DNA from: Sedimentisphaerales bacterium
Lineage (GTDB): Bacteria; Planctomycetota; Phycisphaerae; Sedimentisphaerales; UBA12454
DNA length: 64,000 bases
NCBI GenBank assembly: GCA_016930635.1
Contig: JAFGGI010000052.1
Span: forward strand, 1-64,000
Direction of reading: 5' to 3'
In this document: piece after piece, positions 46,621-55,664 of the stretch
How the letters are laid out: each line of letters opens with the position of its first letter
How positions within the stretch are numbered: position 1 is the stretch's first letter
The notes under the pieces: model-generated
Seen by the model: the letters and a program-made list of their open reading frames with translations, nothing else
The model's database searches: none
Told to the model about the DNA's origin: nothing
Translations under genes and position numbers: made by a program

Positions 46621-47799
46621 TTACAACTTTTTAATCAGGTCTGTGAGCATATCTATTTCATTATTATTTTCGAGGTATGATTCGATAAGTTTTTTTCTCA
46701 GTTCATCGCCTCGGTCGTAGAGTCTTTTGAACTTTTTTGGTTTTGTCGATTGTATCGTATAGGCAGTCAGTAAAGGGAACGCTGCGGTAACATCGAGATA
46801 GGCGGTTACGGTCTCATCGAGTTTTGTCGGGTCAATCTTGCCCCAGCTTGCCGCCTCTGATGGCGGAGCACCGGACAGGCCGCCGGTATCGGGCCGGGCA
46901 TCGGTGATGTTTATATCGTAATCCTGCCCCATTTCCGGAATCATCAGAATTTCCTGAATCTGCGGCTCGGTCTGGAGCATAAAATTCTTCGGGCTTCCGC
47001 CGCCGATAAGCAATACAGCTGTCTTGCCCTTTTCATATCTTTTAGCGTTCAGGACTATCGCTGTCGAGTCGTTTACATCGATGCTCGGATTTATCTTGAG
47101 TTTGAATTTATCCTGAAGGCCCTTTGCCTCGGCCAGAAGTTCAAGGCCTGTAATGTTCATACCGATAGTCGAATCGCCCGGCGAGGATGTAAAGACAGGA
47201 ATACCGTTTCTAAAAGCGGCGGCAAGGACGCTTACCTGGCCGAGGTTATGTTTCTTTTCAAGCTCATCGAGGATCTTGCCGAGGTGATGATAAAATTCGC
47301 GTGTGCCCATCTCCTTTTGGAACTCTGGCCGAGTAAGAATCTGTCTGAGCCTCCTGTCGGTCTCCATAAGCACATCTTCATAATCGAAAAGGATATCGTA
47401 AATCCGGGTTACGCCTTTGTCGCGCAGATCGGCATCATCGACATTATGACTGCCGCGGAACATCGGCAGGTTAAAGGCATAATGCAAATCGTGATACATA
47501 TTGGCCCCTGTCGCTGAGAGCCAATCGACAAAGCCGTGATTCATTAATGGGACAATCGTCGATGGCCCCAGCCCGGCCGGCGTCAGAGCACCCGCGATAC
47601 TCAGGCCTATGGTAACATCCTCTTTCGAATAGCTGTCGCGCATCAGATGACAGGCAGCGCGGAGACGGCCGCCGTTGTAGGCGTCCATATTGTCTATCAG
47701 CGCTACGATATCGGTGTCTTTATCAATAGGTTTGGGGAGGATTCGTTTTCCCGACAGGTATTTCGCCTTGCCGGGGCAGTTTTGCTTGTTATGTGCCAT
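46621..47799 (-). CDS. Deoxyhypusine-synthase-like (SpeY-like) protein
   Basis: GLSIAGALTPAGLGPSTIVPLMNHGFVDWLSATGANMYHDLHY; FTSSPGDSTIGMN; VLLIGGGSPKNFMLQ. Confidence 0.88.
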   Translation of the reverse strand: MAHNKQNCPGKAKYLSGKRILPKPIDKDTDIVALIDNMDAYNGGRLRAACHLMRDSYSKEDVTIGLSIAGALTPAGLGPSTIVPLMNHGFVDWLSATGANMYHDLHYAFNLPMFRGSHNVDDADLRDKGVTRIYDILFDYEDVLMETDRRLRQILTRPEFQKEMGTREFYHHLGKILDELEKKHNLGQVSVLAAAFRNGIPVFTSSPGDSTIGMNITGLELLAEAKGLQDKFKLKINPSIDVNDSTAIVLNAKRYEKGKTAVLLIGGGSPKNFMLQTEPQIQEILMIPEMGQDYDINITDARPDTGGLSGAPPSEAASWGKIDPTKLDETVTAYLDVTAAFPLLTAYTIQSTKPKKFKRLYDRGDELRKKLIESYLENNNEIDMLTDLIKKL

Positions 47800-47888
47800 T
47801 TTTTATTCCGTTTTAAAGGTTAATATTTCCGTATTTTGACCAGGGAAGTGATAATATAGTTCAGAAGAGGCTTTTGGACAACAAAAAA

Positions 47889-47919
47889 CCGGGCGTCGAC
47901 TTTCTCACTCAACGCCCGG
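47889..47919 (-). terminator. Hairpin terminator ccgggcgt...acgcccgg downstream of PL1 gene
   Basis: 8-bp GC stem; minus-strand copy followed by ttttttgttg. Confidence 0.75.
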
Positions 47920-47942
47920 CAGCATTCGATTATATTTCTGTG

Positions 47943-49394
47943 TTATTTACGCCAGTTATTGCCCAGCACGGAAAATTCGTAGGCATTGACTATACAGTCG
48001 TCATCCAGATCCAGCCCGGCGGTCAGGCCGCAATCACTTTGGAGCCACAAATCAAGTAAATCGGGCAGGTCGTCTATCTCTACTATGCCATTACCTGTGA
48101 AGTCGCCGTAAAGACCGCCGAAGACTTCACTGGAATCGTCCGATTCGTTCGAATTCGTATCTACCGCTGTAACGACATAGTAATACATTGTATCGTGAGT
48201 GGTAATATCGTCGGTGTAATCCGAGTTGGTCAGAAGCGAACTGTTTAACTTGATATGGTTGGCATCTGCATCTGTCCAGCTATAAACATTATAGCCTGCC
48301 AAATCGGGTTCACTGTTGTCGTTCCAATCGAGAGGGACATTCGCTTCGCCGGGTGCTGTTACTGTCAGACCTGTCGGCGCTGCAGGCGGTGTCGTATCAC
48401 CACAGAATACATTACCGGCACAGGGCATTACGATATCTTTGACATCCGGCCCATCATCCATCGTATAAGGATAAGGCGGCACAAAGACGCTGTTATAGTC
48501 ATTAGGCGCCCAGGTAGAAACAGTTGTGCCGTTGACGAACTGATTGCCGGTAGGACCGGTGTTCCAGCCGATTATCCCCATAGGGTACGTTGGGTAATTG
48601 TTCCAGTTATACCAGGTCTGATTTACATTATCGAGATAGTTATTTTCGTATCGAATCTGGCATCCTACACCTACGCCAACACAATAGGTATTGGTGTGGC
48701 AGTCGTAGTAATTGTTATAAACATGAGCCAGACCGTAACGTACACGGGGCATTCTTTCCATACATTTGGTTGACCACCAGTTATGATGGAAGGTAACACG
48801 TAGATGGCCGATATCATCGGTGTTATCGTTGCTGTGTCCTACGAGACATGAATTGTTATGCCAAAGCTGATTGACATAGTAAAACTTGCACCACGAGACG
48901 GTAACAAAGTCGGATTCTTCGGTTATATCAAGGCATCCATCGCCGCAGTCGTAGAAGGTACAATGAGTTATAAAGATATTGCTTACATTTTCCTTTACGC
49001 TGATACCATCTGAGTGGTCCTCACCGACAGTGGGATTGGTAATAGTAAGATTTTTGATAATAACATTGGAAGCATATTGCTGAAAGGCCAGATTTCCTAT
49101 GATCTTCGAATTTGTATCTGTACCCATGACAGTCTTGTTCGAGGCGATATAAACTTTATAGCCGATGGGAGTAAGGTCGATAGTACCGGAGACCTGCACA
49201 ATATAAGTGTCCGGCGACGAGATATAATCGTTGAAGTCCCCAGGTGTGCTAACTGTAACAACAGTTCCGCCTGCCCCGCCCGTTGTACCTCCGTTCATAT
49301 CTGCCCAACCATCTGTAGTTACCGCGAAAGCACTTGATGTTAAATAGAATAACGAAATTACAATAAGACCTATGACTAAAAATGTTCTTTTCAT
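47943..49394 (-). CDS. Secreted PL1 pectate lyase with FN3 and dockerin-like modules
   Basis: DGWADMNGGTTGGAGGTVV; RMPRVRYGLAHVYNNYYD; YGDFTGNGIVEIDDLPDLLDLWL. Confidence 0.88.
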   Translation of the reverse strand: MKRTFLVIGLIVISLFYLTSSAFAVTTDGWADMNGGTTGGAGGTVVTVSTPGDFNDYISSPDTYIVQVSGTIDLTPIGYKVYIASNKTVMGTDTNSKIIGNLAFQQYASNVIIKNLTITNPTVGEDHSDGISVKENVSNIFITHCTFYDCGDGCLDITEESDFVTVSWCKFYYVNQLWHNNSCLVGHSNDNTDDIGHLRVTFHHNWWSTKCMERMPRVRYGLAHVYNNYYDCHTNTYCVGVGVGCQIRYENNYLDNVNQTWYNWNNYPTYPMGIIGWNTGPTGNQFVNGTTVSTWAPNDYNSVFVPPYPYTMDDGPDVKDIVMPCAGNVFCGDTTPPAAPTGLTVTAPGEANVPLDWNDNSEPDLAGYNVYSWTDADANHIKLNSSLLTNSDYTDDITTHDTMYYYVVTAVDTNSNESDDSSEVFGGLYGDFTGNGIVEIDDLPDLLDLWLQSDCGLTAGLDLDDDCIVNAYEFSVLGNNWRK

Positions 49395-49423
49395 GACCTT
49401 ACCCTCCTGAGAATTAATAAGAA

Positions 49424-49454
49424 CCGGGCGTCCACTTTCTCACTGAACGCCCGG
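49424..49454 (-). terminator. Hairpin ccgggcgt...acgcccgg, near-identical to the one at 47889
   Basis: Same stem and nearly the same loop (ccactttctcactga vs cgactttctcactca). Confidence 0.65.
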
Positions 49455-49481
49455 CAGGACCTATTTATCTATCCGGCTTTG

Positions 49482-52466
49482 TTACGGACAACTTGCAGTT
49501 ATCAGATTCGGGCCGGTAATTTCAATATAATCGATATTAGCAAGAGAGTTACTGGTTATACCTTCAAGCCTTATAGTCTTTACTCCGGCTGTTAAACTTA
49601 CACCAACAGAGACCGTTTCCCACGTGTCAAAATCGGCTGTCGGCGGGAAAGTGATACTCGATATGACTTCAGAGCCGTTGACAAGCAGTCTCGCGGACCT
49701 GTCATCTGTTTTGCCATGTGCATACCGCCAGGCAAAAGTATATGATCCGCCTGTAATTATCTCTACGCTCCAGTCAATGCCGGTACCTATGACATTGTCT
49801 GTATTGAAAAAACCATCACCGGTATATCCGGCATGGTCAGTGTCGATGCTTCCGTCCACATCGCAATAGCCTGCCTCATATTCCTGTATAAGAATATTAG
49901 TTACAGGAGCGGCGGGAGTGGCTGAAACCTGGGCCGAGTAGTCTGACTCATTGTCAGACATATCAACTGCGAGGACAACATAATAATATGTCACACCGTT
50001 GACAACCGTGTTATCGGTATAATCTGAACTGGTCAAAAGCGAGCTGTTTTGCTGGACATATCCGCTGCCGCTTGTCACGGAACGATATATATCGTAGCCG
50101 GCCAAATCGGCTTCGCCGTTGTCATCCCAGTCGAGCGAGACGGTTGCATCTCCAGCCGTTGCTGAAAGTCCCGTAGGTGCCCCAGGCGGAGTAGTATCGG
50201 GCTGAATTGCCCGCCAATTATTGGCAAATACTGATAATTCGTAGTTATCGACTACACAATCATCATTCAAATCAACACCATCTGTAGCGTTGCAATCATC
50301 TACCAGCCATAACTGGCAGAAGTAATCAAGGTCATAGACATCTACCACGCCATTAACTACAAAGTCGCCGTATATCTGAAGAGCCGCCGATACCTGAGTT
50401 GACTGCAGCGATTCATTAGAATAAATATCAACCGCTGTGACGACATAGAAGTATGCCGTATCGTAATCAACATCATTATCATCATAATATGGGTTAGCCA
50501 GCAGAGAGCTGTTCAATTTGACCTGGTTTGCATCTGAGTTCGTCCAGCGATATACATTGTAGCCTGCAAGGTCTGGTTCGCTGTTTTCATCCCAGTCGAG
50601 CTCTATCACTTCATAGCCTACTGTTGCCGTAAGACCTGTAGGTGCATCAGGCGCAGTTGTGTCAGGATTAGTAGTTGCTGATGCGGGACTTGACGGGCTG
50701 GTTTCATTATTAGCAGGACTGAGGTCGCGAGCTGTGACGGTGTAAGTATACATTGTGTCCGGCGTAAGACCGGTATCTGTATATATCCTGCTCGACTGCC
50801 AGCCGGAACTATTTCCGCCCCCTGCCGTGCAGATAAAGCGGTATTCAACACCATAAGCATCATCAGTCGCTACTGAGGCAATCATAGTAATAGTTGATGA
50901 ACTTGCCGCATAAGGCAAAGTTGAAAATGTCATCGGGTCCGGTGTTGGGGCTGTTGTATCAGCATCGGTTGTTGCAGAGGCCGCCCCTGATGCTGCGGTT
51001 TCGTTATGATTGCTGCTTGTATCACGGGCCGTTACGGTATAAGTGTACATCGTGCTCGGCGTCAGGCCTGTATCGGTATAGCTTGTACCTGACTGCCAAT
51101 TGGAACTATGTCCGCCTCCTGCCGTGCAGATAAAGCGGTATTCAACACCATTTTCAGTGTCGGTCGCGGTCGTAGCAACCATTGAAATAGATGTAGAACT
51201 TACCGCATAAGGCGGTGTTGCAAATGTCATCGGATCCGGAGTCGGAGGTGTCGTATCCGTGCTGGGCTCGGACCACTCAAACGCTCCAAGGTCGGGAGCA
51301 GAACCGTTATAAGGTTCACCTACGTCAATACCGGCATCTATTAATGAACTGGTTTCAACAAGTTTAAGGAAATCGAGGTCGGGCAAACTGCCGTCCGGCT
51401 GACGAGGGCCGTCAATACCGGTGGGGTCAAGACTTACAAAGTCGGAACTGCTGACTGAAAAACCAGAATTCCAGGAATTATACTGGTCATCAACCTCAGC
51501 ATAAAGATTTTCCCCGCCCACATATGAGATATTATTGCGCAATACCGAAGCTATATGTTCATCAAAGTAATAATTAGTTCCGCAATCATATACAGTGCAG
51601 TTGTAAACCTCAACTGGAAGCGTATCGCCGTTTATATCTATACCATTATGATACTGGTCATAAGCCATACAGCGAATCAAGACATGATTACCGGCACTCG
51701 ATCCTAATTTATAGCCGTTTCCGTCTCCGTTCCATGATGAATCGCCCCAGCGATTTACGCCGTTGCCCCAGGCCCAGCAGTCCTCAAACGTGATAGCGAT
51801 CTGGGTATAATATAAATCAAAGCCGTCATCGGCATTGTTCCACGCCCGACAGCCCCTGAATACGTTGCCCGGGCCGATATCTGACGATTTCGATGCGAAA
51901 CCATCCGCGTTTTCGCCATGATTTGGAGCGTCATAATTCAAATAGGAATCGCAGTTCAGTATCAGGTTGTAGGAAGCACCTGCGCCGCCAAACTGAATTC
52001 CGGAATCTCTATTCATTCGTGCAACAATTTGTTCTGCGATATTATAATTGCCGCCGAGATTCAAGCCGTTGTCGCCGGCATTTTGAATGATAAAACCCTT
52101 CAGGTGCCAATAATTGCCGGTCACGAGAATCCCCCTGCTGCTGGTGCCATAAGGCTGCGCGGTATAATCTAAGACAGGGACCTCGTCCTGATAAGCCTGT
52201 AATGTAATATAGTCTGACGATGTGCCGCTCGTTGCTATCGAAATAGTTGACGAATAGTCATGCTGGCCGCCGCGAAGATAAATTGTATCGCCCGCTACCG
52301 CTACACTTACAGCCTGAGTAATTGTCGCAAAAGGAGTGCCTATTGAACCGTCATTGCCGTCATCTCCGCCGGGATCGACATAATAGTTAGCAGCATATGC
52401 CGGGCAAGCTATAAAAATTACAAATACAATGAGAAAATACTTTACTGCTTTACTGCTTCTTTTCAT
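49482..52466 (-). CDS. Secreted PL9-like beta-helix pectate lyase with FN3-like domains, dockerin-like and CBM modules
   Basis: NYYVDPGGDDGNDGSIGTPFATITQAV; GDTIYLRGG; NADGFASKSSDIGPGNVFRGCRAWNNADDGFDLY. Confidence 0.85.
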   Translation of the reverse strand: MKRSSKAVKYFLIVFVIFIACPAYAANYYVDPGGDDGNDGSIGTPFATITQAVSVAVAGDTIYLRGGQHDYSSTISIATSGTSSDYITLQAYQDEVPVLDYTAQPYGTSSRGILVTGNYWHLKGFIIQNAGDNGLNLGGNYNIAEQIVARMNRDSGIQFGGAGASYNLILNCDSYLNYDAPNHGENADGFASKSSDIGPGNVFRGCRAWNNADDGFDLYYTQIAITFEDCWAWGNGVNRWGDSSWNGDGNGYKLGSSAGNHVLIRCMAYDQYHNGIDINGDTLPVEVYNCTVYDCGTNYYFDEHIASVLRNNISYVGGENLYAEVDDQYNSWNSGFSVSSSDFVSLDPTGIDGPRQPDGSLPDLDFLKLVETSSLIDAGIDVGEPYNGSAPDLGAFEWSEPSTDTTPPTPDPMTFATPPYAVSSTSISMVATTATDTENGVEYRFICTAGGGHSSNWQSGTSYTDTGLTPSTMYTYTVTARDTSSNHNETAASGAASATTDADTTAPTPDPMTFSTLPYAASSSTITMIASVATDDAYGVEYRFICTAGGGNSSGWQSSRIYTDTGLTPDTMYTYTVTARDLSPANNETSPSSPASATTNPDTTAPDAPTGLTATVGYEVIELDWDENSEPDLAGYNVYRWTNSDANQVKLNSSLLANPYYDDNDVDYDTAYFYVVTAVDIYSNESLQSTQVSAALQIYGDFVVNGVVDVYDLDYFCQLWLVDDCNATDGVDLNDDCVVDNYELSVFANNWRAIQPDTTPPGAPTGLSATAGDATVSLDWDDNGEADLAGYDIYRSVTSGSGYVQQNSSLLTSSDYTDNTVVNGVTYYYVVLAVDMSDNESDYSAQVSATPAAPVTNILIQEYEAGYCDVDGSIDTDHAGYTGDGFFNTDNVIGTGIDWSVEIITGGSYTFAWRYAHGKTDDRSARLLVNGSEVISSITFPPTADFDTWETVSVGVSLTAGVKTIRLEGITSNSLANIDYIEITGPNLITASCP

Positions 52467-52505
52467 CTTTATCTCCCTGCTTCCTTAAGATTAGTTTCAT
52501 TTAAT

Positions 52506-53903
52506 TTATTGCATCCAGTTATCCGCTACTACGGCGAGGTCCATAAAGTTCACTGTATCATCATCATAAAAATCGGCGCCGCCGCAGGTACCGCAATTAT
52601 CATCCAGCCAGTTATCTGCAAGACATTTTAAATCAGCCAAATCTACTCTGCCGTCCGGCTGGCAATCACCGTCTATATATTCAAACGCTCCCAGGTCAGG
52701 TGCATCATAATGATATGGCAGGCCGACATCAGTTCCCCCATCAATTAAATCGCTTGTACCCACAAGCCGCATAAAAGAAATGTTAGGCAAACTGCCGTCA
52801 GCATTTCGCGGGCCGTAAGCTGCAGATGGGTCGATGCTTGCAAAATCTGCACTTGTCACAACAAAGGGACTCTGCCAGCTATTCGTCGTTTGTGTAGCAT
52901 AAGCAAGACTCACTGAGCCTGAAAAACTGACACAATTGGTAACTATTGCCGTCTTACCGCTGGCCATTGCTTCTGAGATTTCAAAATTGTTGCTGCCATT
53001 GCTGAACGCTGTGCAATTGTATAGAGTCATAGAACCTTTATTGTGATTTTGGTCAAATCCTTCCTTCAGATTGGAAAATGACAAGCAGTTTTTCAGAATA
53101 ACATTATGTCTCAACAATCGCGGTGTATCGCTTCCGCCCATCTTAAATCCATTCCCGTTGCCGCTACAAGGGCTTCCATCTTTGAGATAACCAGCCTTCA
53201 TAGCCCAGCAGTTCTCATAAGTGGTGGTTATATCATCCGATGGTCTCAAATATCCATCATAATCATCATCTGAGTTGTTCCACGCCCGACAGCCATAGAA
53301 ATAATTGCCTGTGCCGACATCTATCTTGGGCGCAAAACCATCCGCATTGCCTTGAGTATAATCGCAATTATAATAGGAATCGCAATTTATGATTTGATTG
53401 TATGCTGCCCCGCCGGCAACCCCCACGCCGGTATTCCTGTTTTCGTATGAGCTGCAAAATTCGACAATATTATAGGTTCCGGTAACTCTTATTCCGTTAT
53501 GCGGTGCACCTTTGCAGTCTATTCCTTTGACATACCAATAACTGCCTGTGATTAACAAACCTTCGGCAGATGTGCCTGTCATCGCTGAGAAATCCAGCAG
53601 AGGCCGTTCACCATTATAGCCCATTAAATAACATCTATTGCTTTCACTTGCCCCGCTTTTAGCAGGAAGAGTAACCGGTGTGGTTGAGCCTGTATATGTA
53701 AACGTTCCTGCCCGCACATAAATAGTATCACCAGCGCCTGCCGCCGTTACTGCTTTGGGAATCGTTTGCCAGGGATTGCCTATGGAACCGTCGCCGGTGG
53801 TATCATTGCCGTTCGGGTCGACAAAATAATCATCTGCATATGCCGGACAAATCGAAAAAAGTATCAGCAGAATGAAAGAATACCATTTTATTTTTTTATC
53901 CAC
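52506..53903 (-). CDS. Secreted PL9-like beta-helix pectate lyase with dockerin-like C-terminus
   Basis: DDYFVDPNGNDTTGDGSIGNPWQTIPKAV; NADGFAPKIDVGTGNYFYGCRAWNNSDDDYDGY; C-terminal EF-hand pair. Confidence 0.85.
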   Translation of the reverse strand: MDKKIKWYSFILLILFSICPAYADDYFVDPNGNDTTGDGSIGNPWQTIPKAVTAAGAGDTIYVRAGTFTYTGSTTPVTLPAKSGASESNRCYLMGYNGERPLLDFSAMTGTSAEGLLITGSYWYVKGIDCKGAPHNGIRVTGTYNIVEFCSSYENRNTGVGVAGGAAYNQIINCDSYYNCDYTQGNADGFAPKIDVGTGNYFYGCRAWNNSDDDYDGYLRPSDDITTTYENCWAMKAGYLKDGSPCSGNGNGFKMGGSDTPRLLRHNVILKNCLSFSNLKEGFDQNHNKGSMTLYNCTAFSNGSNNFEISEAMASGKTAIVTNCVSFSGSVSLAYATQTTNSWQSPFVVTSADFASIDPSAAYGPRNADGSLPNISFMRLVGTSDLIDGGTDVGLPYHYDAPDLGAFEYIDGDCQPDGRVDLADLKCLADNWLDDNCGTCGGADFYDDDTVNFMDLAVVADNWMQ

Positions 53904-53936
53904 TTGTATTATTACCTCCTTAATTATCTATCTGGT

Positions 53937-55409
53937 TTACTGCATCCAGTTATCCGCCAGGATGCTATAATCGATAAAATCTACATTATTATCATCGTTC
54001 AAATCGGCCCCGCTGCAATAGCCGCAGCCGGTATCGAGCCAGTTATCGAGAAGACAGGCCAAATCGGCCCAGTCAATATCGCCGTCAGGCTCACAATCGC
54101 CAACTAATTCTGCACGTTCAAATGCTCCCAGTTCGGGCCCGCTTCCAACAAAAGGCTCGCCTACGTCAGTCCCTGCATTTATCATTGAACTGCCGTCGGC
54201 TAAACGGAGAAACCCAAGTTTTGGCAATTCGCCGTTCGGTCCTCTCGGACCGTCGATACCAGTGTGATCAAGGCTTACAAAATCGGAGCTGCTGACTGAA
54301 AAACCGTTCCAGGAATTATATGTGTCATCAATCAATGAACCGATATTTACCGAACCTGTATATGAAATATTATTGCGCAACACATGAATCGCACCGGTAG
54401 TCGGATTAAGGAAAGTAAAATTGCTGCTGCTGTTATTATAGGCGGTACAATTATAAAGAGTAACACCTGTCGCATCTGTTGTAGAGCGGTTCAGGTCAAA
54501 CCCTTTTGCCGGGAGGTCAAAAGCAATACAGCGAATCAGGACGTGTTCGCCGCCGCCCTGCCCGAGTTTAAAGCCGTTGCCATCACCATTGAACGGCGAA
54601 ACAGACCAGATATTTATGCCGTTACTCCAGGTCCAGCAATCCTCGGCTAAAACGCCGCTGCCTGCATACCAGAAATCCCAGCCGTCATCAGAATTACTCC
54701 ATGCCCGACAGCCGCGGAATACATTGCCCGGCCCGATATCACGTTCGTCAGGGGCCGGAGTAGGACCTTTCGCCGCAAAGCCGTCGGCATTTTCACCATT
54801 TTTATACGGGTCATAATTAAGATAAGAATCACAGTTTATTATCTGGTTGTAAGAAGGATAGGTACCGGAACTTGCGTATATTTGAATGCCGGAATCTCCG
54901 TTTTCATATACAACTATCTGTTCAAGTATATGGTATGAGCCATCAATAAATATCGCGTTATCTGCCGAACGCCGAATGGTAAAACCCTTAAAGTGCCAGT
55001 AATCTCCATGTAATTCAATTCCCCTGTAGTTGCTTACCCTTTGTTGGTCCGAGAAATCGATAATGGCATTTTCATCCTGATAATTCTGCAGAGTTATTCT
55101 GTTTGACGATGAGCCGCTTGTCGTAATCGAGATAGTTGATGAATAGTCATGCTGGCCTCCGCGGAGATAAATAGTATCGCCCGCTACCGCTATTGATACT
55201 GCCTTGGGAATCGTCTGCCAGGGATTACCTATGGAGCCGTCGCCGGTGGTATCATTGCCGTTGGGGTCAACAAAATAATCATCTGCAACTGCCGGACAAA
55301 GAGCCAAAAGCAGACAAAGAATTAATGCCAGTACAAAAAGATTGCGCCATTGGTCTAAAACTTGTAAAATCGACGTCCGTATCAACGATTGATGTATCTT
55401 CAAAACCAA
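53937..55409 (-). CDS. Secreted PL9-like beta-helix pectate lyase with dockerin-like C-terminus
   Basis: DDYFVDPNGNDTTGDGSIGNPWQTIPKAV; GDTIYLRGGQHDYSS; GNVFRGCRAWSNSDDGWDFW; start codon uncertain. Confidence 0.85.
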   Translation of the reverse strand: MVLKIHQSLIRTSILQVLDQWRNLFVLALILCLLLALCPAVADDYFVDPNGNDTTGDGSIGNPWQTIPKAVSIAVAGDTIYLRGGQHDYSSTISITTSGSSSNRITLQNYQDENAIIDFSDQQRVSNYRGIELHGDYWHFKGFTIRRSADNAIFIDGSYHILEQIVVYENGDSGIQIYASSGTYPSYNQIINCDSYLNYDPYKNGENADGFAAKGPTPAPDERDIGPGNVFRGCRAWSNSDDGWDFWYAGSGVLAEDCWTWSNGINIWSVSPFNGDGNGFKLGQGGGEHVLIRCIAFDLPAKGFDLNRSTTDATGVTLYNCTAYNNSSSNFTFLNPTTGAIHVLRNNISYTGSVNIGSLIDDTYNSWNGFSVSSSDFVSLDHTGIDGPRGPNGELPKLGFLRLADGSSMINAGTDVGEPFVGSGPELGAFERAELVGDCEPDGDIDWADLACLLDNWLDTGCGYCSGADLNDDNNVDFIDYSILADNWMQ

Positions 55410-55583
55410 ATATCACCTGTCAGGCTCAGTATGAATGGCTAGAGCTTTATTATACCAAAAATAGAGCGTTAAAACAACTAAAATTACCTATTTTTACTTA
55501 CTCGTAACTTATTTTACGGCAAGTAATTACATCTCGCTATGCAGCGTCTAAACTTACCCAGCCTACCTTGAAAATCAAATTGT

Positions 55584-55652
55584 ATTATACCAGTATAGAC
55601 GAGCCGGATGATAGTGCGTTTTGCGCAAATTAATTACATAATTGCGCAAGTC
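55584..55652 (-). promoter_or_regulatory. Operator/promoter element copy D (toward PL9 gene 53937..55409)
   Basis: Minus strand: cttgcgcaattatgtaattaatttgcgcaaaacgcactatcat...tactggtataat. Confidence 0.75.
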
Positions 55653-55664
55653 ATTTTTCCAGAA

